Shown piece after piece: positions 11,175 to 19,455 of a stretch of DNA of 64,000 bases. The DNA comes from Desulfobacter hydrogenophilus (GTDB lineage Bacteria; Desulfobacterota; Desulfobacteria; Desulfobacterales; Desulfobacteraceae): NCBI RefSeq assembly GCF_004319545.1, contig NZ_CP036313.1, positions 4,652,501-4,716,500 on the forward strand, in the 5' to 3' direction. Under the pieces are notes generated by a model. It did no database searches. It was not told where the DNA came from and saw only the letters and a list, made by a program, of their open reading frames with translations. The position numbers and the translations under genes are program-made. Numbering within the stretch: position 1 is the stretch's first letter; the number at the start of each line of letters is the position of its first letter.

Positions 11175-11684
11175 TTGAAAAAAACTATAGAAAAAAACCG
11201 GGATCAACTGCTGGACAGTTGGTTTCATGCCACCATCAATACCTATCCTGCAGAATCTGCAAGGATTTTGGGCAAAAAATCCGATCGTTTTGATAATCCT
11301 ATAGGAGGCATAACCAGGGAAACCCTTGAAGAAGTTTTAAACCTTATTACAGAAAACTTCAGCAGGGAAAGTCTTGAAAAAGCCCTGGATCCGGTTATTC
11401 GGATTCGTGCTGTTCAGGCATTCGACCCTGCAAATGCCGTAAGTTTTGTGTTTGCATTGAAGGAAATCGGAGAAAGCGTCATTGAAAAGGCAGATATGAT
11501 AAAATTTTATCGCCTGGTGGACGAAATTGCCCTGGCTGCTTTCAACCGGTACATGAAATGTAGAGAGGATGTTTTCCTTTTAAAGGCCACGGAGAGCAAA
11601 CGACGCATCCATCGGGCCTTTGAAAGGGCAGGTTTAGTAGCGGAGCTGTCAGAGGAAGACCTCTTAGGCTCCAAACAATCTTAA
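11175..11684 (+). CDS. RsbRD N-terminal domain protein, first gene of dsr operon
   Basis: A soluble 169-residue protein resembling the RsbRD_N sensor domain, a helical globin-like fold found at the N-terminus of stress regulators and histidine kinases. Here it stands alone without an output domain. Visible features are LLDSWFHATINTYP at the N-terminus, then GGITRETLEEVLNLI and the RIRAVQAFDPANAVSFVFAL helix. It starts with TTG at 11175 and no strong RBS. dsrM follows after 54 bases on the same strand, so it is probably co-transcribed; such a gene before dsrM is, to my knowledge, recurrent in sulfate reducers. A sensory or assembly role is inference. Confidence 0.7.
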   Translation: MKKTIEKNRDQLLDSWFHATINTYPAESARILGKKSDRFDNPIGGITRETLEEVLNLITENFSRESLEKALDPVIRIRAVQAFDPANAVSFVFALKEIGESVIEKADMIKFYRLVDEIALAAFNRYMKCREDVFLLKATESKRRIHRAFERAGLVAELSEEDLLGSKQS

Positions 11685-11738
11685 CATGTATGGCGCGATA
11701 TTATCGGGTCATACATAAAATAATGAGGTGGTTATAAC

Positions 11739-12746
11739 ATGAATCAAAGGTACTTGATCCCCCTTACTGCTGTCTTTCTGCTCTTCCTGTTGGCGTACAC
11801 AGGGGTTGAGGGACTTGGGCTTCAGGTGGTCTTTGGTGTACTGATTCCGTACTTGGCAATTGCCGCATTCCTGATTGGCTTTGTGATCAAAGTCAAGGGA
11901 TGGGCAGCCTCTGCCGTGCCGTTTAGGATTCCTACAACCTGCGGCCAGCAGAAATCTTTGCCATGGATTAAACAGAACACCATTGACAACCCGAACACAT
12001 CAGCCGGCGTTTTTGTAAGAATGCTCCTGGAAATTTTTACTTTCAGGTCATTGTTCAGAAATACAAAGGCGGCGTTTAACCGAAATGCTTCCAACAAACT
12101 CACTTATTCCTGGGAAATTTTTCTGTGGGTAGGTGCGCTTGCATTCCACTACGCATTCCTGGTAGTTCTTCTCAGGCACTTAAGATTTTTCACTGCGCCT
12201 GTTCCCGGATTCATTCAGTTGCTGGAAAATATGGACGGCATTATACAACTTGGTCTTCCCGGGCTGTTCGTTTCCGGGCCTGTCCTTCTTCTGGCAACGC
12301 TTTTCCTTTTAAGCCGCAGAGTTCTTGATGCAAAAGTCAGTTATATCTCCCAAGCTGCTGATTATTTCCCCTTGTTCCTGATCATCGGCATTGCCGCCAC
12401 CGGAATTGCCATGCGTTATTTTACTAAAGTGGATATCATTGGCATCAAGGAAATGACCATGGGATTGGTTACCTTCCACCCCCACATTCCCGAAGAAGTC
12501 GGCGGGCTGTTCTACGGCCATCTTTTCCTTGTGAGTATCCTGTTTGCCTATTTCCCCATGAGCAAACTGATGCACATGGGCGGCGTCTTTTTAAGCCCCA
12601 CACGGAACATGGCCAACAACAGCCGGGCCAAACGGCATATTAACCCCTGGAACTATGACGTGCCCATCCATACGTATGAACAGTATGAGGACCACTTCAG
12701 AGACAAAATGATTGAAGCCGGCCTGCCGGTGGATAAAAAGGAGTGA
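11739..12746 (+). CDS. dsrM: DsrM, membrane b-type cytochrome of the DsrMKJOP complex
   Basis: NarI-like membrane subunit that exchanges electrons between the quinone pool and DsrK in the complex that reduces the DsrC trisulfide during sulfite reduction. The 335-residue product has two N-terminal hydrophobic segments (residues ~1-20 and ~28-48), a connecting region, then four more segments with several His residues for heme b (in the FHYAFLVVLLRHLRFF stretch ~134-149, and HPHIPEEVGGLFYGHL). RBS GAGGTGG precedes the ATG. It is followed 3 bases later by dsrK. Confidence 0.93.
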   Translation: MNQRYLIPLTAVFLLFLLAYTGVEGLGLQVVFGVLIPYLAIAAFLIGFVIKVKGWAASAVPFRIPTTCGQQKSLPWIKQNTIDNPNTSAGVFVRMLLEIFTFRSLFRNTKAAFNRNASNKLTYSWEIFLWVGALAFHYAFLVVLLRHLRFFTAPVPGFIQLLENMDGIIQLGLPGLFVSGPVLLLATLFLLSRRVLDAKVSYISQAADYFPLFLIIGIAATGIAMRYFTKVDIIGIKEMTMGLVTFHPHIPEEVGGLFYGHLFLVSILFAYFPMSKLMHMGGVFLSPTRNMANNSRAKRHINPWNYDVPIHTYEQYEDHFRDKMIEAGLPVDKKE

Positions 12747-12749
12747 TAG

Positions 12750-14408
12750 ATGGCTGACGAACTTACACCGGATGAAGCATTAGACAAAATTAACTTTCAT
12801 CCCCGGTCTAACTCCAAGTCCCGCAACTGGCTTGACACCACAAAATCCGTTCAGATCCGGCCGGGCATGTACTGCTATGCGGCCAAACCGGAAAGTGTTG
12901 AGACTTTGGGCCTTCCTTATGCAAGATCGTGGAATCCCACAGACGAAGACTGGAAACTGCCGGAAAACTGGCAAGAAATTCTGCACGAAGGGATCAAGGA
13001 ACGGCTGGAGCGTTTCCGTACATTTAAAATATTCATGGACATCTGCGTGCGCTGCGGCGTCTGTGCAGACAAATGCCATTTTTTCCTGGGAACCGGCGAT
13101 CCCAAAAACATGCCGGTACTGCGGGCCGAATTGCTGCGGTCTATTTACCGCAATGATTTCACCTTTGCCGGTAAGCTCCTGAAAAATATCCCAGGAGGCA
13201 AGCGCCTGTTAGGTTCCAGGGAAATGAGCTTGGAAGCACTCAAGGAGATGTGGTACTACTTTTTTCAGTGTACGGAATGCCGGCGCTGTTCAGTGTTCTG
13301 CCCCTACGGCATTGACACGGCCGAAATCACAATCATAGGCCGTGAGTTGCTCAATCTTTTGGGCCTGAATATTGACTGGATTGCCACACCGGTTTCCAAC
13401 TGTTACAAGACCGGCAACCATTTAGGCATCCAGCCCCACGCCTTCAAAGACATGCTCGATTTCTTTGTCGAAGACATCGAAGAGATCACAGGGGTTGACT
13501 GTACGCCCCAGTACCAGAAAAAAGGCGCAGATATCCTTTTTGTTACGCCTTCAGGTGACGTATTTGCCGATCCCGGCACCTATACCTGTCAGGGCTATCT
13601 GATCCTGTTCAAATATCTCAAAGAGAAATACGGACTGGATGTCACTTGGTCAACCTATGCCTCTGAAGGTGGTAACTTCGGGTTCTTCACCTCCCATGAG
13701 ACCATGAAACGACTCAACGCCAAAATGTACGTCGAAGCCAAACGTCTGGGCGTCAAGTGGATTCTGGGCGGGGAATGCGGTCATATGTGGCGGGTTATTA
13801 ACCAGTATATGGACACCATGAACGGCCCTGCCGATTTCCTTGAAGTGCCGGTGAACCCCATCACGGGCACCCGGTTTGACAATGCCGCGTCCACCAAGAT
13901 GGTTCACATCTGCGAATTCACAGCCGACCTGATCAAGCACGGCAAGCTGGAACTTGACAAGAGCCGCAATGCCAACCGGATCCTGACCTTCCACGACTCC
14001 TGCAACCCTGCGCGTGGCATGGGAATTCTGGACGAGCCCAGGTATTGTATCAAGGCATGTGCAGACCATTTTTATGAAATGCCACCCAATACCATCCGTG
14101 AACAGACCTTCTGCTGCGGTTCAGGTGCCGGGCTCAATGCCGGCGAAAATATTGAATTGAGAATGGCCGGTGCCCTTCCCCGGGCCAATGCTGTTAAATA
14201 TGTTCATGAGAAATTCGGGGTCAATTCTTTAGCCACCATCTGCGCCATTGACAGAGCAGCACTTCCCACCATGTGTGAGTACTGGGTGCCTGAAGTCGAT
14301 GTCATCGGCGTTCACGAACTTGTGGGCAATGCGTTGATTCTACCGGGTGAAAAGAAAAGAACCGAGGACCTGAGAATGGAACCCCTGCCCGGGGTAGAGG
14401 AGGAATAA
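12750..14408 (+). CDS. dsrK: DsrK, HdrD-like iron-sulfur catalytic subunit
   Basis: Cytoplasm-facing subunit proposed to reduce the DsrC trisulfide with electrons from DsrM. The 552-residue product has two ferredoxin-type [4Fe-4S] sites, CVRCGVCADKC (~98-108) and CTECRRCSVFCP (~174-185). Cys-rich HdrD-type segments follow, including CGHM near 344, HDSCNPARG near 415 and CCGSGAGLNAG near 454, the site of the heterodisulfide reductase-type non-cubane cluster. Length is typical. It sits tightly between dsrM (3 bases) and dsrJ (1 base). Confidence 0.95.
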   Translation: MADELTPDEALDKINFHPRSNSKSRNWLDTTKSVQIRPGMYCYAAKPESVETLGLPYARSWNPTDEDWKLPENWQEILHEGIKERLERFRTFKIFMDICVRCGVCADKCHFFLGTGDPKNMPVLRAELLRSIYRNDFTFAGKLLKNIPGGKRLLGSREMSLEALKEMWYYFFQCTECRRCSVFCPYGIDTAEITIIGRELLNLLGLNIDWIATPVSNCYKTGNHLGIQPHAFKDMLDFFVEDIEEITGVDCTPQYQKKGADILFVTPSGDVFADPGTYTCQGYLILFKYLKEKYGLDVTWSTYASEGGNFGFFTSHETMKRLNAKMYVEAKRLGVKWILGGECGHMWRVINQYMDTMNGPADFLEVPVNPITGTRFDNAASTKMVHICEFTADLIKHGKLELDKSRNANRILTFHDSCNPARGMGILDEPRYCIKACADHFYEMPPNTIREQTFCCGSGAGLNAGENIELRMAGALPRANAVKYVHEKFGVNSLATICAIDRAALPTMCEYWVPEVDVIGVHELVGNALILPGEKKRTEDLRMEPLPGVEEE

Positions 14409-14409
14409 G

Positions 14410-14805
14410 ATGAGTAAAAATATGATTATGGCAGGACTTGTGTTATTTGTGCTCGCCGTTCTTTCTCCGTTCTGGTTCAACTTGATCACAAGCACACAGG
14501 CAGCGCCTAAACCGGAACTGCTTGGAAAAGCAGCAACAGTCAAGAAATGTGTTCTGGACAAATATGAAATGCGGGCAGAGCATATGTACTTGCTGGATGT
14601 GTGGCGTGATTCTGTTGTGCGCACCGGCGACCGCAAATACACCGGAACCAACGACGAGACCTTTAACATGAGCCTGTCCACAGGTGAAAACTCCTGCCTG
14701 GGCTGCCATGAAGATAAAGCGAAATTTTGTGACAGCTGCCACGACTATGCCTCTGTGAGCCCCTATTGCTGGGATTGTCACACCAACCCCAAGGAGATTG
14801 AATGA
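14410..14805 (+). CDS. dsrJ: DsrJ, triheme periplasmic cytochrome c
   Basis: Periplasmic electron-transfer subunit of DsrMKJOP. The 131-residue product has an N-terminal hydrophobic segment (MAGLVLFVLAVLSPFWFNLI) acting as an uncleaved anchor or signal. Three CxxCH heme sites are packed in the last 40 residues: CLGCH, CDSCH and CWDCH. One heme of DsrJ is known to have unusual His/Met/Cys ligation; a Cys upstream (KKCVLDKYEMR) is available for that. It overlaps dsrO by 4 bases. Confidence 0.93.
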   Translation: MSKNMIMAGLVLFVLAVLSPFWFNLITSTQAAPKPELLGKAATVKKCVLDKYEMRAEHMYLLDVWRDSVVRTGDRKYTGTNDETFNMSLSTGENSCLGCHEDKAKFCDSCHDYASVSPYCWDCHTNPKEIE

Positions 14806-15626
14806 TGATAAAGAGCAGAAGAAGCTTTCTTAAAGTAGCGGGTATTGCTGCCATCGGAATGGGTGCTGCTCCGGTAATGAATCTTGCCGCATCAGACTCC
14901 CACGGCAGCACCCAACCGAAAACAGCGAAAAACGAAGAGGCCCTGCATGCCAAACGCTGGGGTATGGTCATTGATACTTCCAAGCTGACCGAAGAAGTTG
15001 TTGAAGCTGTCAAAAAAGCCTGTCATAAATCCCATAACGTACCGGATTTCAACATTGAACCGGATGCTGAAAAATATTCCGGCAATCGCCCGGCCAGGGA
15101 TGGGCAGGAAATTAAATGGATCTGGGACGAACATTTCCACTATGCTTTTCCGGACAAGGAAGACGAGTTCTTAGCTGAAAAATTCCATGATCTTCCCTTC
15201 CTGGTGACCTGCAACCATTGTAAAAACCCGCCTTGTGTCCAGGCATGCCCGACCCAGGCAACGTTCAAACGAGAAGATGGCATCGTGCTTATGGACTACC
15301 ACCGCTGCATTGGCTGCCGGTTCTGCATGGCGGCCTGTCCATACGGTTCAAGGAATTTCAACTTTACGGATCCGCGGCCCTTCATTGAAGAGACAGACCC
15401 GGATTTCCCTACCCGTACAAAGGGTGTGGTTGAAAAATGCAACCTGTGCGCCGAACGGTTGGCCAAAGGTGAGCAGCCCCATTGTGTGGAAGCAAGCGAA
15501 GGCGCCATCGTTGTCGGAGACCTGGAAGATCCTGATTCTGAAATCAGAAGCCTTCTGGCCGAACATTATACAATCAGACGTAAACAATCCCTGGGTACCG
15601 AACCCAGTGTTTACTACATCGTTTAA
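14802..15626 (+). CDS. dsrO: DsrO, Tat-exported ferredoxin-like subunit
   Basis: Periplasmic iron-sulfur subunit that carries electrons between DsrJ and DsrP. The 274-residue product begins with a Tat signal (RRSFLKVAGIAAIG, residues ~5-18). Its clusters are bound by CNHCKNPPCVQACP (~141-154), CIGCRFCMAACP (~171-182) and CNLCAERLAKGEQPHC (~211-226), the DMSO-reductase beta-subunit pattern. It overlaps dsrJ by 4 bases and is followed by dsrP after 11. Confidence 0.94.
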   Translation: MMIKSRRSFLKVAGIAAIGMGAAPVMNLAASDSHGSTQPKTAKNEEALHAKRWGMVIDTSKLTEEVVEAVKKACHKSHNVPDFNIEPDAEKYSGNRPARDGQEIKWIWDEHFHYAFPDKEDEFLAEKFHDLPFLVTCNHCKNPPCVQACPTQATFKREDGIVLMDYHRCIGCRFCMAACPYGSRNFNFTDPRPFIEETDPDFPTRTKGVVEKCNLCAERLAKGEQPHCVEASEGAIVVGDLEDPDSEIRSLLAEHYTIRRKQSLGTEPSVYYIV

Positions 15627-15637
15627 GAGAGGCGACT

Positions 15638-16795
15638 ATGCTTGAGATAGCTATTAAAGGAAGTAAAAAATATTGGTTGTGGATTGCCCTTTTGCTCGCT
15701 GTCATGGGTGCAGGCGCCATTGCCTACGCTGATCAGTTCCTGAACGGTCTGGTGATCACGGGCATGAGCCGGGACGTCTCCTGGGGATTTTACATTGCCA
15801 ATTTCACCTTTCTTGTGGGTGTTGCCGCAGGTGGTGTTATGGTGGTTATCCCATATTACCTGCATGATTATGAACGGTTCCACAGAATCACGATCTTAGG
15901 TGAATTCCTGGCAGTTGCCTGCCTGGTCATGTGCCTGCTGTTCATCGTTGTGGACTTAGGCCAACCCATCCGTATGCTGAATGTGCTCTTGTACCCCACT
16001 CCCCACTCCATGCTCTTTTGGGACATGATTGTTCTCAACGGGTATCTGTTTTTAAACATTGTTGTGGGCTGGAAGGTGCTTGAAGCCGAAAGAAACCAGA
16101 TAGAACCGGTGTGGTGGACCAAACCCCTTGTGTATCTCTCCATCCCCTTTGCCATCGGCATCCATACAGTAACTGCATATCTGTACTGCGGTCTGCCCGG
16201 TCGTGGTTACTGGTTGACGGCGATTCTGGCCCCCAGATTCCTTGCCTCTGCATTTGCTGCAGGTCCTGCGTTTCTGATCATCCTTTGTTACATTATCAAA
16301 AAATTCACTAAGTTTGATCCAGGCTGGGAAGCTATGCAGACCTTGTCAAAAATTGTCTGCTACGCCATCATTGCCAACCTGTTCTTCTTTGCTTGTGAAG
16401 TTTTCGTGGTTTACTACTCTGGCATCCCCGGTCATTTGTCCCATATGCAGTACCTGCTGTTCGGTCTGCACGGCCACAACATGATGGTACCCTGGATGTG
16501 GAGCGCCCTTATCCTTATGGGTTTAGGCGCCATATTCCTGTTGATTCCCAAACTGAGAAACAATCGCGCCCTGTTACCTGTCACCTGTGCCATGATATTT
16601 TTCGGTGCCTGGATCGACAAGGCGCTTGGCATGATCGCCGGTGGTTTTGTTCCTTCTCCGCTGCATCACGTTAATGAATATGCACCCACACTCCAGGAAG
16701 GGATTATTGCCATGGGTGTATACGGCGCAGGCTTTTTTGTACTGACCATCCTGTACAAACTTGCCACCACAGTTAAAGAAGAAGTTCGCGGGTAG
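15638..16795 (+). CDS. dsrP: DsrP, NrfD-family integral membrane subunit
   Basis: NrfD/PsrC-type quinone-interacting membrane protein. The 385-residue product has about ten hydrophobic segments; conserved-looking stretches include LVVGLGQP-like VVDLGQPIRM near 103, PTPHSMLFWDM near 117 and GIHTVTAYL. It works with DsrO and DsrJ as the second electron module of the complex. It is the last gene of the operon and is followed by a strong terminator. Confidence 0.94.
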   Translation: MLEIAIKGSKKYWLWIALLLAVMGAGAIAYADQFLNGLVITGMSRDVSWGFYIANFTFLVGVAAGGVMVVIPYYLHDYERFHRITILGEFLAVACLVMCLLFIVVDLGQPIRMLNVLLYPTPHSMLFWDMIVLNGYLFLNIVVGWKVLEAERNQIEPVWWTKPLVYLSIPFAIGIHTVTAYLYCGLPGRGYWLTAILAPRFLASAFAAGPAFLIILCYIIKKFTKFDPGWEAMQTLSKIVCYAIIANLFFFACEVFVVYYSGIPGHLSHMQYLLFGLHGHNMMVPWMWSALILMGLGAIFLLIPKLRNNRALLPVTCAMIFFGAWIDKALGMIAGGFVPSPLHHVNEYAPTLQEGIIAMGVYGAGFFVLTILYKLATTVKEEVRG

Positions 16796-16834
16796 TTTAA
16801 AAACGTTCATCTGCGATATTTAGCTGATATTATT

Positions 16835-16866
16835 AAAGGGGGCTTTTTCATAAAAGCCCCCTTTAT
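16835..16866 (+). terminator. Terminator of the dsrMKJOP operon
   Basis: AAAGGGGGCTTTT, loop TCAT, AAAAGCCCCCTTT, followed by TATATTT. This is a very stable stem 40 bases after dsrP. Confidence 0.9.
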
Positions 16867-16872
16867 ATTTAG

Positions 16873-16995
16873 TGTTTGAACGAAAAGTCACCCATCTGCG
16901 GGTTGCAGCAAAATTTACAACCCTCACATACTTTAGTATGCTCCGATTACAAATTCTTCTGCGCCTTGCATCTGGGCAACTTTTCGTCCAAACAC
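16873..16995. repeat. MITE-like inverted repeat, copy 1
   Basis: Arms of 37 bases (16873-16909 and 16959-16995) starting GTGTTTGAACGAAAAGT and its inverted match GTGTTTGGACGAAAAGT. They enclose about 50 bases with the small palindrome CATACTTTAGTATG. A related copy lies at 32362-32435, and more distant relatives at 33458-33619 and 38313-38460. It sits directly after the dsr terminator and before a radical SAM gene. Confidence 0.75.
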
Positions 16996-17018
16996 GGATC
17001 TTTGTTAAGGAATTACTT

Positions 17019-18719
17019 TTGAGTTTTTCTGTTATTCAAAATATTATTATCACACCGAATTCTCTCGTTGAAGACTTAAAAAACAAAATTCTTGCAGCCC
17101 TTTTTTCAAAAAATACAAATCAGCTCAAAACTCTAATTGGTTATGCCACGGACAAGGCAAAAAATCCCGAGATCGGAGAAACTGATGAAAAGTATTTACG
17201 CCAGACACTGACCGCCCTTATCCGGCACAAACATCTGCTTGATAAGGCAACTGGTTTAAAACAACAGACACAACATCTTAAAAATTTGCTTGCAGATAAA
17301 GTCCGCCAGGCTGATCCCGGCCACATGGCATATGAAACGTGGGAAAAAGGCCTGGACCTTGTCCCCTGGCAGCGTCCTTATATATTTAGTGAGGCCATTA
17401 CCTTTCAGATGACTTCGGGCTGCTCCAATTTCTGCCGCCGCTGTAATGAGTGGGCTTTGCCAAAAGTCCGGCGTCATTTCAGCTTCGCTGCCGTGAATGC
17501 ATTTATTGATACATTTATAGCACATGGGAACAAGGACTTAGCCCTTTACGGCGGATCAGACCCTTTGGATTGGTGTGATTTTCCCCATGACATCACCCAT
17601 GTACTGAGCCGTCTCGGAAAAACCTGCCAATTCAGTCTGCTGACTAAAATACCAAGGGGGAAAGGCGACCTTGCAAAAGCCCTGATAAAGGCCGGTATCC
17701 CCATGTCTGTAAGCCTGACCGACCGCAACCGGGACAGGATACGGTATTTTGAAAAACAGATGGGACAAGTTTTCACCAAACAACATGCCACTGCCGATCT
17801 TCTGATTCCGGCCGGTCTGGATGAAGATTTTGCCACGGTCAAGCCCTCCATTACAGACGGCTACGGCACTGAAATTTCCCTGGACGGATGTTTTGCCATC
17901 ATCCCGGCATTTACCAGTGCATTGCACCCCTTTGGCCATAAAAAAATCAGGCTCACGGCCAAAACCACGTTTATCCCCAGAAAAAAAATTGGCCGCCCTG
18001 CCCTTTTAGTGGATTATTTCAAACCCCTTGAAGTGGTCACTGAACAGGGTTTTTCCATTTTACCTGGGCTTTTGGATGTTCAGGTGGAAAACATTCTTTT
18101 TGATAATGGCCGGGATGAACTGACCCCCCCGGGCATGAGAAGCATCAGGGAATATTTTGATATTTTTTCAGACAAAGCACGGCTGAAAAGAAAAAGTCTG
18201 ACGCCTTCGGTGGTCAAACGAATAAAAAACAGGTATCTGTCTGCCGCGCGTTTCCATGACCTTTCTTCCGACAAGCAGACAGCCATGAAAATCGAAATCC
18301 TTGACCATGTCCGGTTTACAAAAAAAGATATCGTTGCACGGGCAAGGACCTGCAGTATATCTTTTTTTCTTGCCGCCATATGTGCCTATATTCAGGATCA
18401 GCCTATAAAATGCCGGATTATCCGACATCTCACCCAGCAGGAGCATATGCAGCTTAGGGAACGGTTCCAAAACCTTGACCCAGCCCCCCCCATCGCAGAA
18501 AGACTTGAAAACCCGGACACAGACCCATGGCTTCTGTTCAGGTATTATGCGTTGACCCTGATTCATGATGGACCCACAAAGCAGGTAGAGGCATTTATCC
18601 AGGCCTGCCCCGCAGCATTTCATCCGGAAAAGGACCGGTTTATTCCGGCTGCTTTAGACCCAAAAATCACCCAAAAATCACCCAAAAATCACCCAAAAAT
18701 CACCCAAATAATTTTATAA
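17019..18719 (+). CDS. Radical SAM superfamily protein of unknown function
   Basis: A 566-residue protein from the TTG at 17019 (AAGG eight bases upstream). The longer frame from 16872 would translate the MITE-like repeat and is rejected. The CSNFCRRC motif (C135, C139, C142) is the CxxxCxxC cluster site of radical SAM enzymes. A glycine-rich ALYGGSDPLDW follows at the place of the SAM-binding GGE-like motif. The first ~110 residues are helical (LVEDLKNKILAALF and others); the part beyond residue 300 is not recognised. The C-terminus is encoded by 11-bp tandem repeats and may be variable. It stands alone, so substrate and pathway are unknown. Confidence 0.65.
   Translation: MSFSVIQNIIITPNSLVEDLKNKILAALFSKNTNQLKTLIGYATDKAKNPEIGETDEKYLRQTLTALIRHKHLLDKATGLKQQTQHLKNLLADKVRQADPGHMAYETWEKGLDLVPWQRPYIFSEAITFQMTSGCSNFCRRCNEWALPKVRRHFSFAAVNAFIDTFIAHGNKDLALYGGSDPLDWCDFPHDITHVLSRLGKTCQFSLLTKIPRGKGDLAKALIKAGIPMSVSLTDRNRDRIRYFEKQMGQVFTKQHATADLLIPAGLDEDFATVKPSITDGYGTEISLDGCFAIIPAFTSALHPFGHKKIRLTAKTTFIPRKKIGRPALLVDYFKPLEVVTEQGFSILPGLLDVQVENILFDNGRDELTPPGMRSIREYFDIFSDKARLKRKSLTPSVVKRIKNRYLSAARFHDLSSDKQTAMKIEILDHVRFTKKDIVARARTCSISFFLAAICAYIQDQPIKCRIIRHLTQQEHMQLRERFQNLDPAPPIAERLENPDTDPWLLFRYYALTLIHDGPTKQVEAFIQACPAAFHPEKDRFIPAALDPKITQKSPKNHPKITQIIL
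18662..18705 (+). repeat. 11-bp tandem repeat in the 3' end of the radical SAM gene
   Basis: Four exact copies of AAAAATCACCC, plus partial units at both sides. Eleven is not a multiple of three, so gain or loss of a unit would change the last codons and the stop position. Confidence 0.9.
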
Positions 18720-18883
18720 GTTGAAGACCTATCGAAGCCTTGAATCCAAAGTTAAAGCCTGCGTGGAATACCTATAAAAAAGTTCCTGAAACCATCGGCA
18801 GGCAGCCGAGGATCTACTCTACCCAAAATTTATGGACGCACATTTAACAATTTGGCAAAAACTATTTGACTCAAATTGAGCCC

Positions 18884-18919
18884 CCCTGATATACACAATA
18901 TCTTGTGTGTATATCAGGG
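18884..18919. other. Perfect 14-bp hairpin in gene-free spacer
   Basis: CCCTGATATACACA (18884-18897) and TGTGTATATCAGGG (18906-18919) with an 8-base loop and no T run. It could be a regulator site, an RNA hairpin or an insertion-element end. The rest of 18720-19090 holds nothing I can recognise. Confidence 0.6.
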
Positions 18920-19093
18920 AGACAGTAATATTCGAGACGTTTAAAAACGTTTGATATTTCTTTAAACAAAAAAGCAAGTACCGATCCCCATATATAAATG
19001 ATGAAGTCTGCATTTGCCTTTCATCGTGATAAGTGTTTCACTACATGAGAAAATATTTTAAACCAATTTATACAATCAACCAGGAATTTTGCT

Positions 19094-19444
19094 ATGTCAG
19101 CTCAAGAAAATATCTGTCCCAAATGTAATTCACCTTATGCCTATCCCGATGGCATGTTGTGGATATGCCCTGAATGCTCCCATGAATGGACACCTGATCA
19201 GGCGTCTGATACACCCACGGAAGATGCACCACAATTCCGCGATGCCAATGGCAACCCTTTGCAGGATGGCGATACGGTTACCACCATCAAAGATCTTAAG
19301 GCCGGAAAAGACACAATGAAATTAGGCACCAAGGTTAAAAATATCAAACTTCTTGATGAGCCTGTAAATGGCCATGATATTTCCTGTAAGATCCCAGGGT
19401 TTGGCGCCATGTACCTTAAATGTTCCGTTGTTAAAAAGGCGTAA
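19094..19444 (+). CDS. PhnA/YjdM-family zinc-ribbon protein
   Basis: 116 residues from ATG 19094. The N-terminal zinc ribbon has the CPKCNSPYAYPDGMLWICPEC spacing (two CxxC pairs, residues ~8-28). It is followed by the small beta-barrel PhnA domain with FRDANGNPLQDGDTVTTIKD and the LKLGTKVKNIKL-like region ending in YLKCSVVKKA. The family was named for alkylphosphonate use, but YjdM is not a phosphonate enzyme and its role is not settled. It appears to be a single gene with no phn genes nearby. Confidence 0.85.
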   Translation: MSAQENICPKCNSPYAYPDGMLWICPECSHEWTPDQASDTPTEDAPQFRDANGNPLQDGDTVTTIKDLKAGKDTMKLGTKVKNIKLLDEPVNGHDISCKIPGFGAMYLKCSVVKKA

Positions 19445-19455
19445 CAAAAAAATCA

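Noticed and set aside
16872..17018. N-terminal extension of the radical SAM protein
   Set aside because: These codons fall in a MITE-like inverted repeat present elsewhere; a TTG with AAGG at 17019 is the better start.
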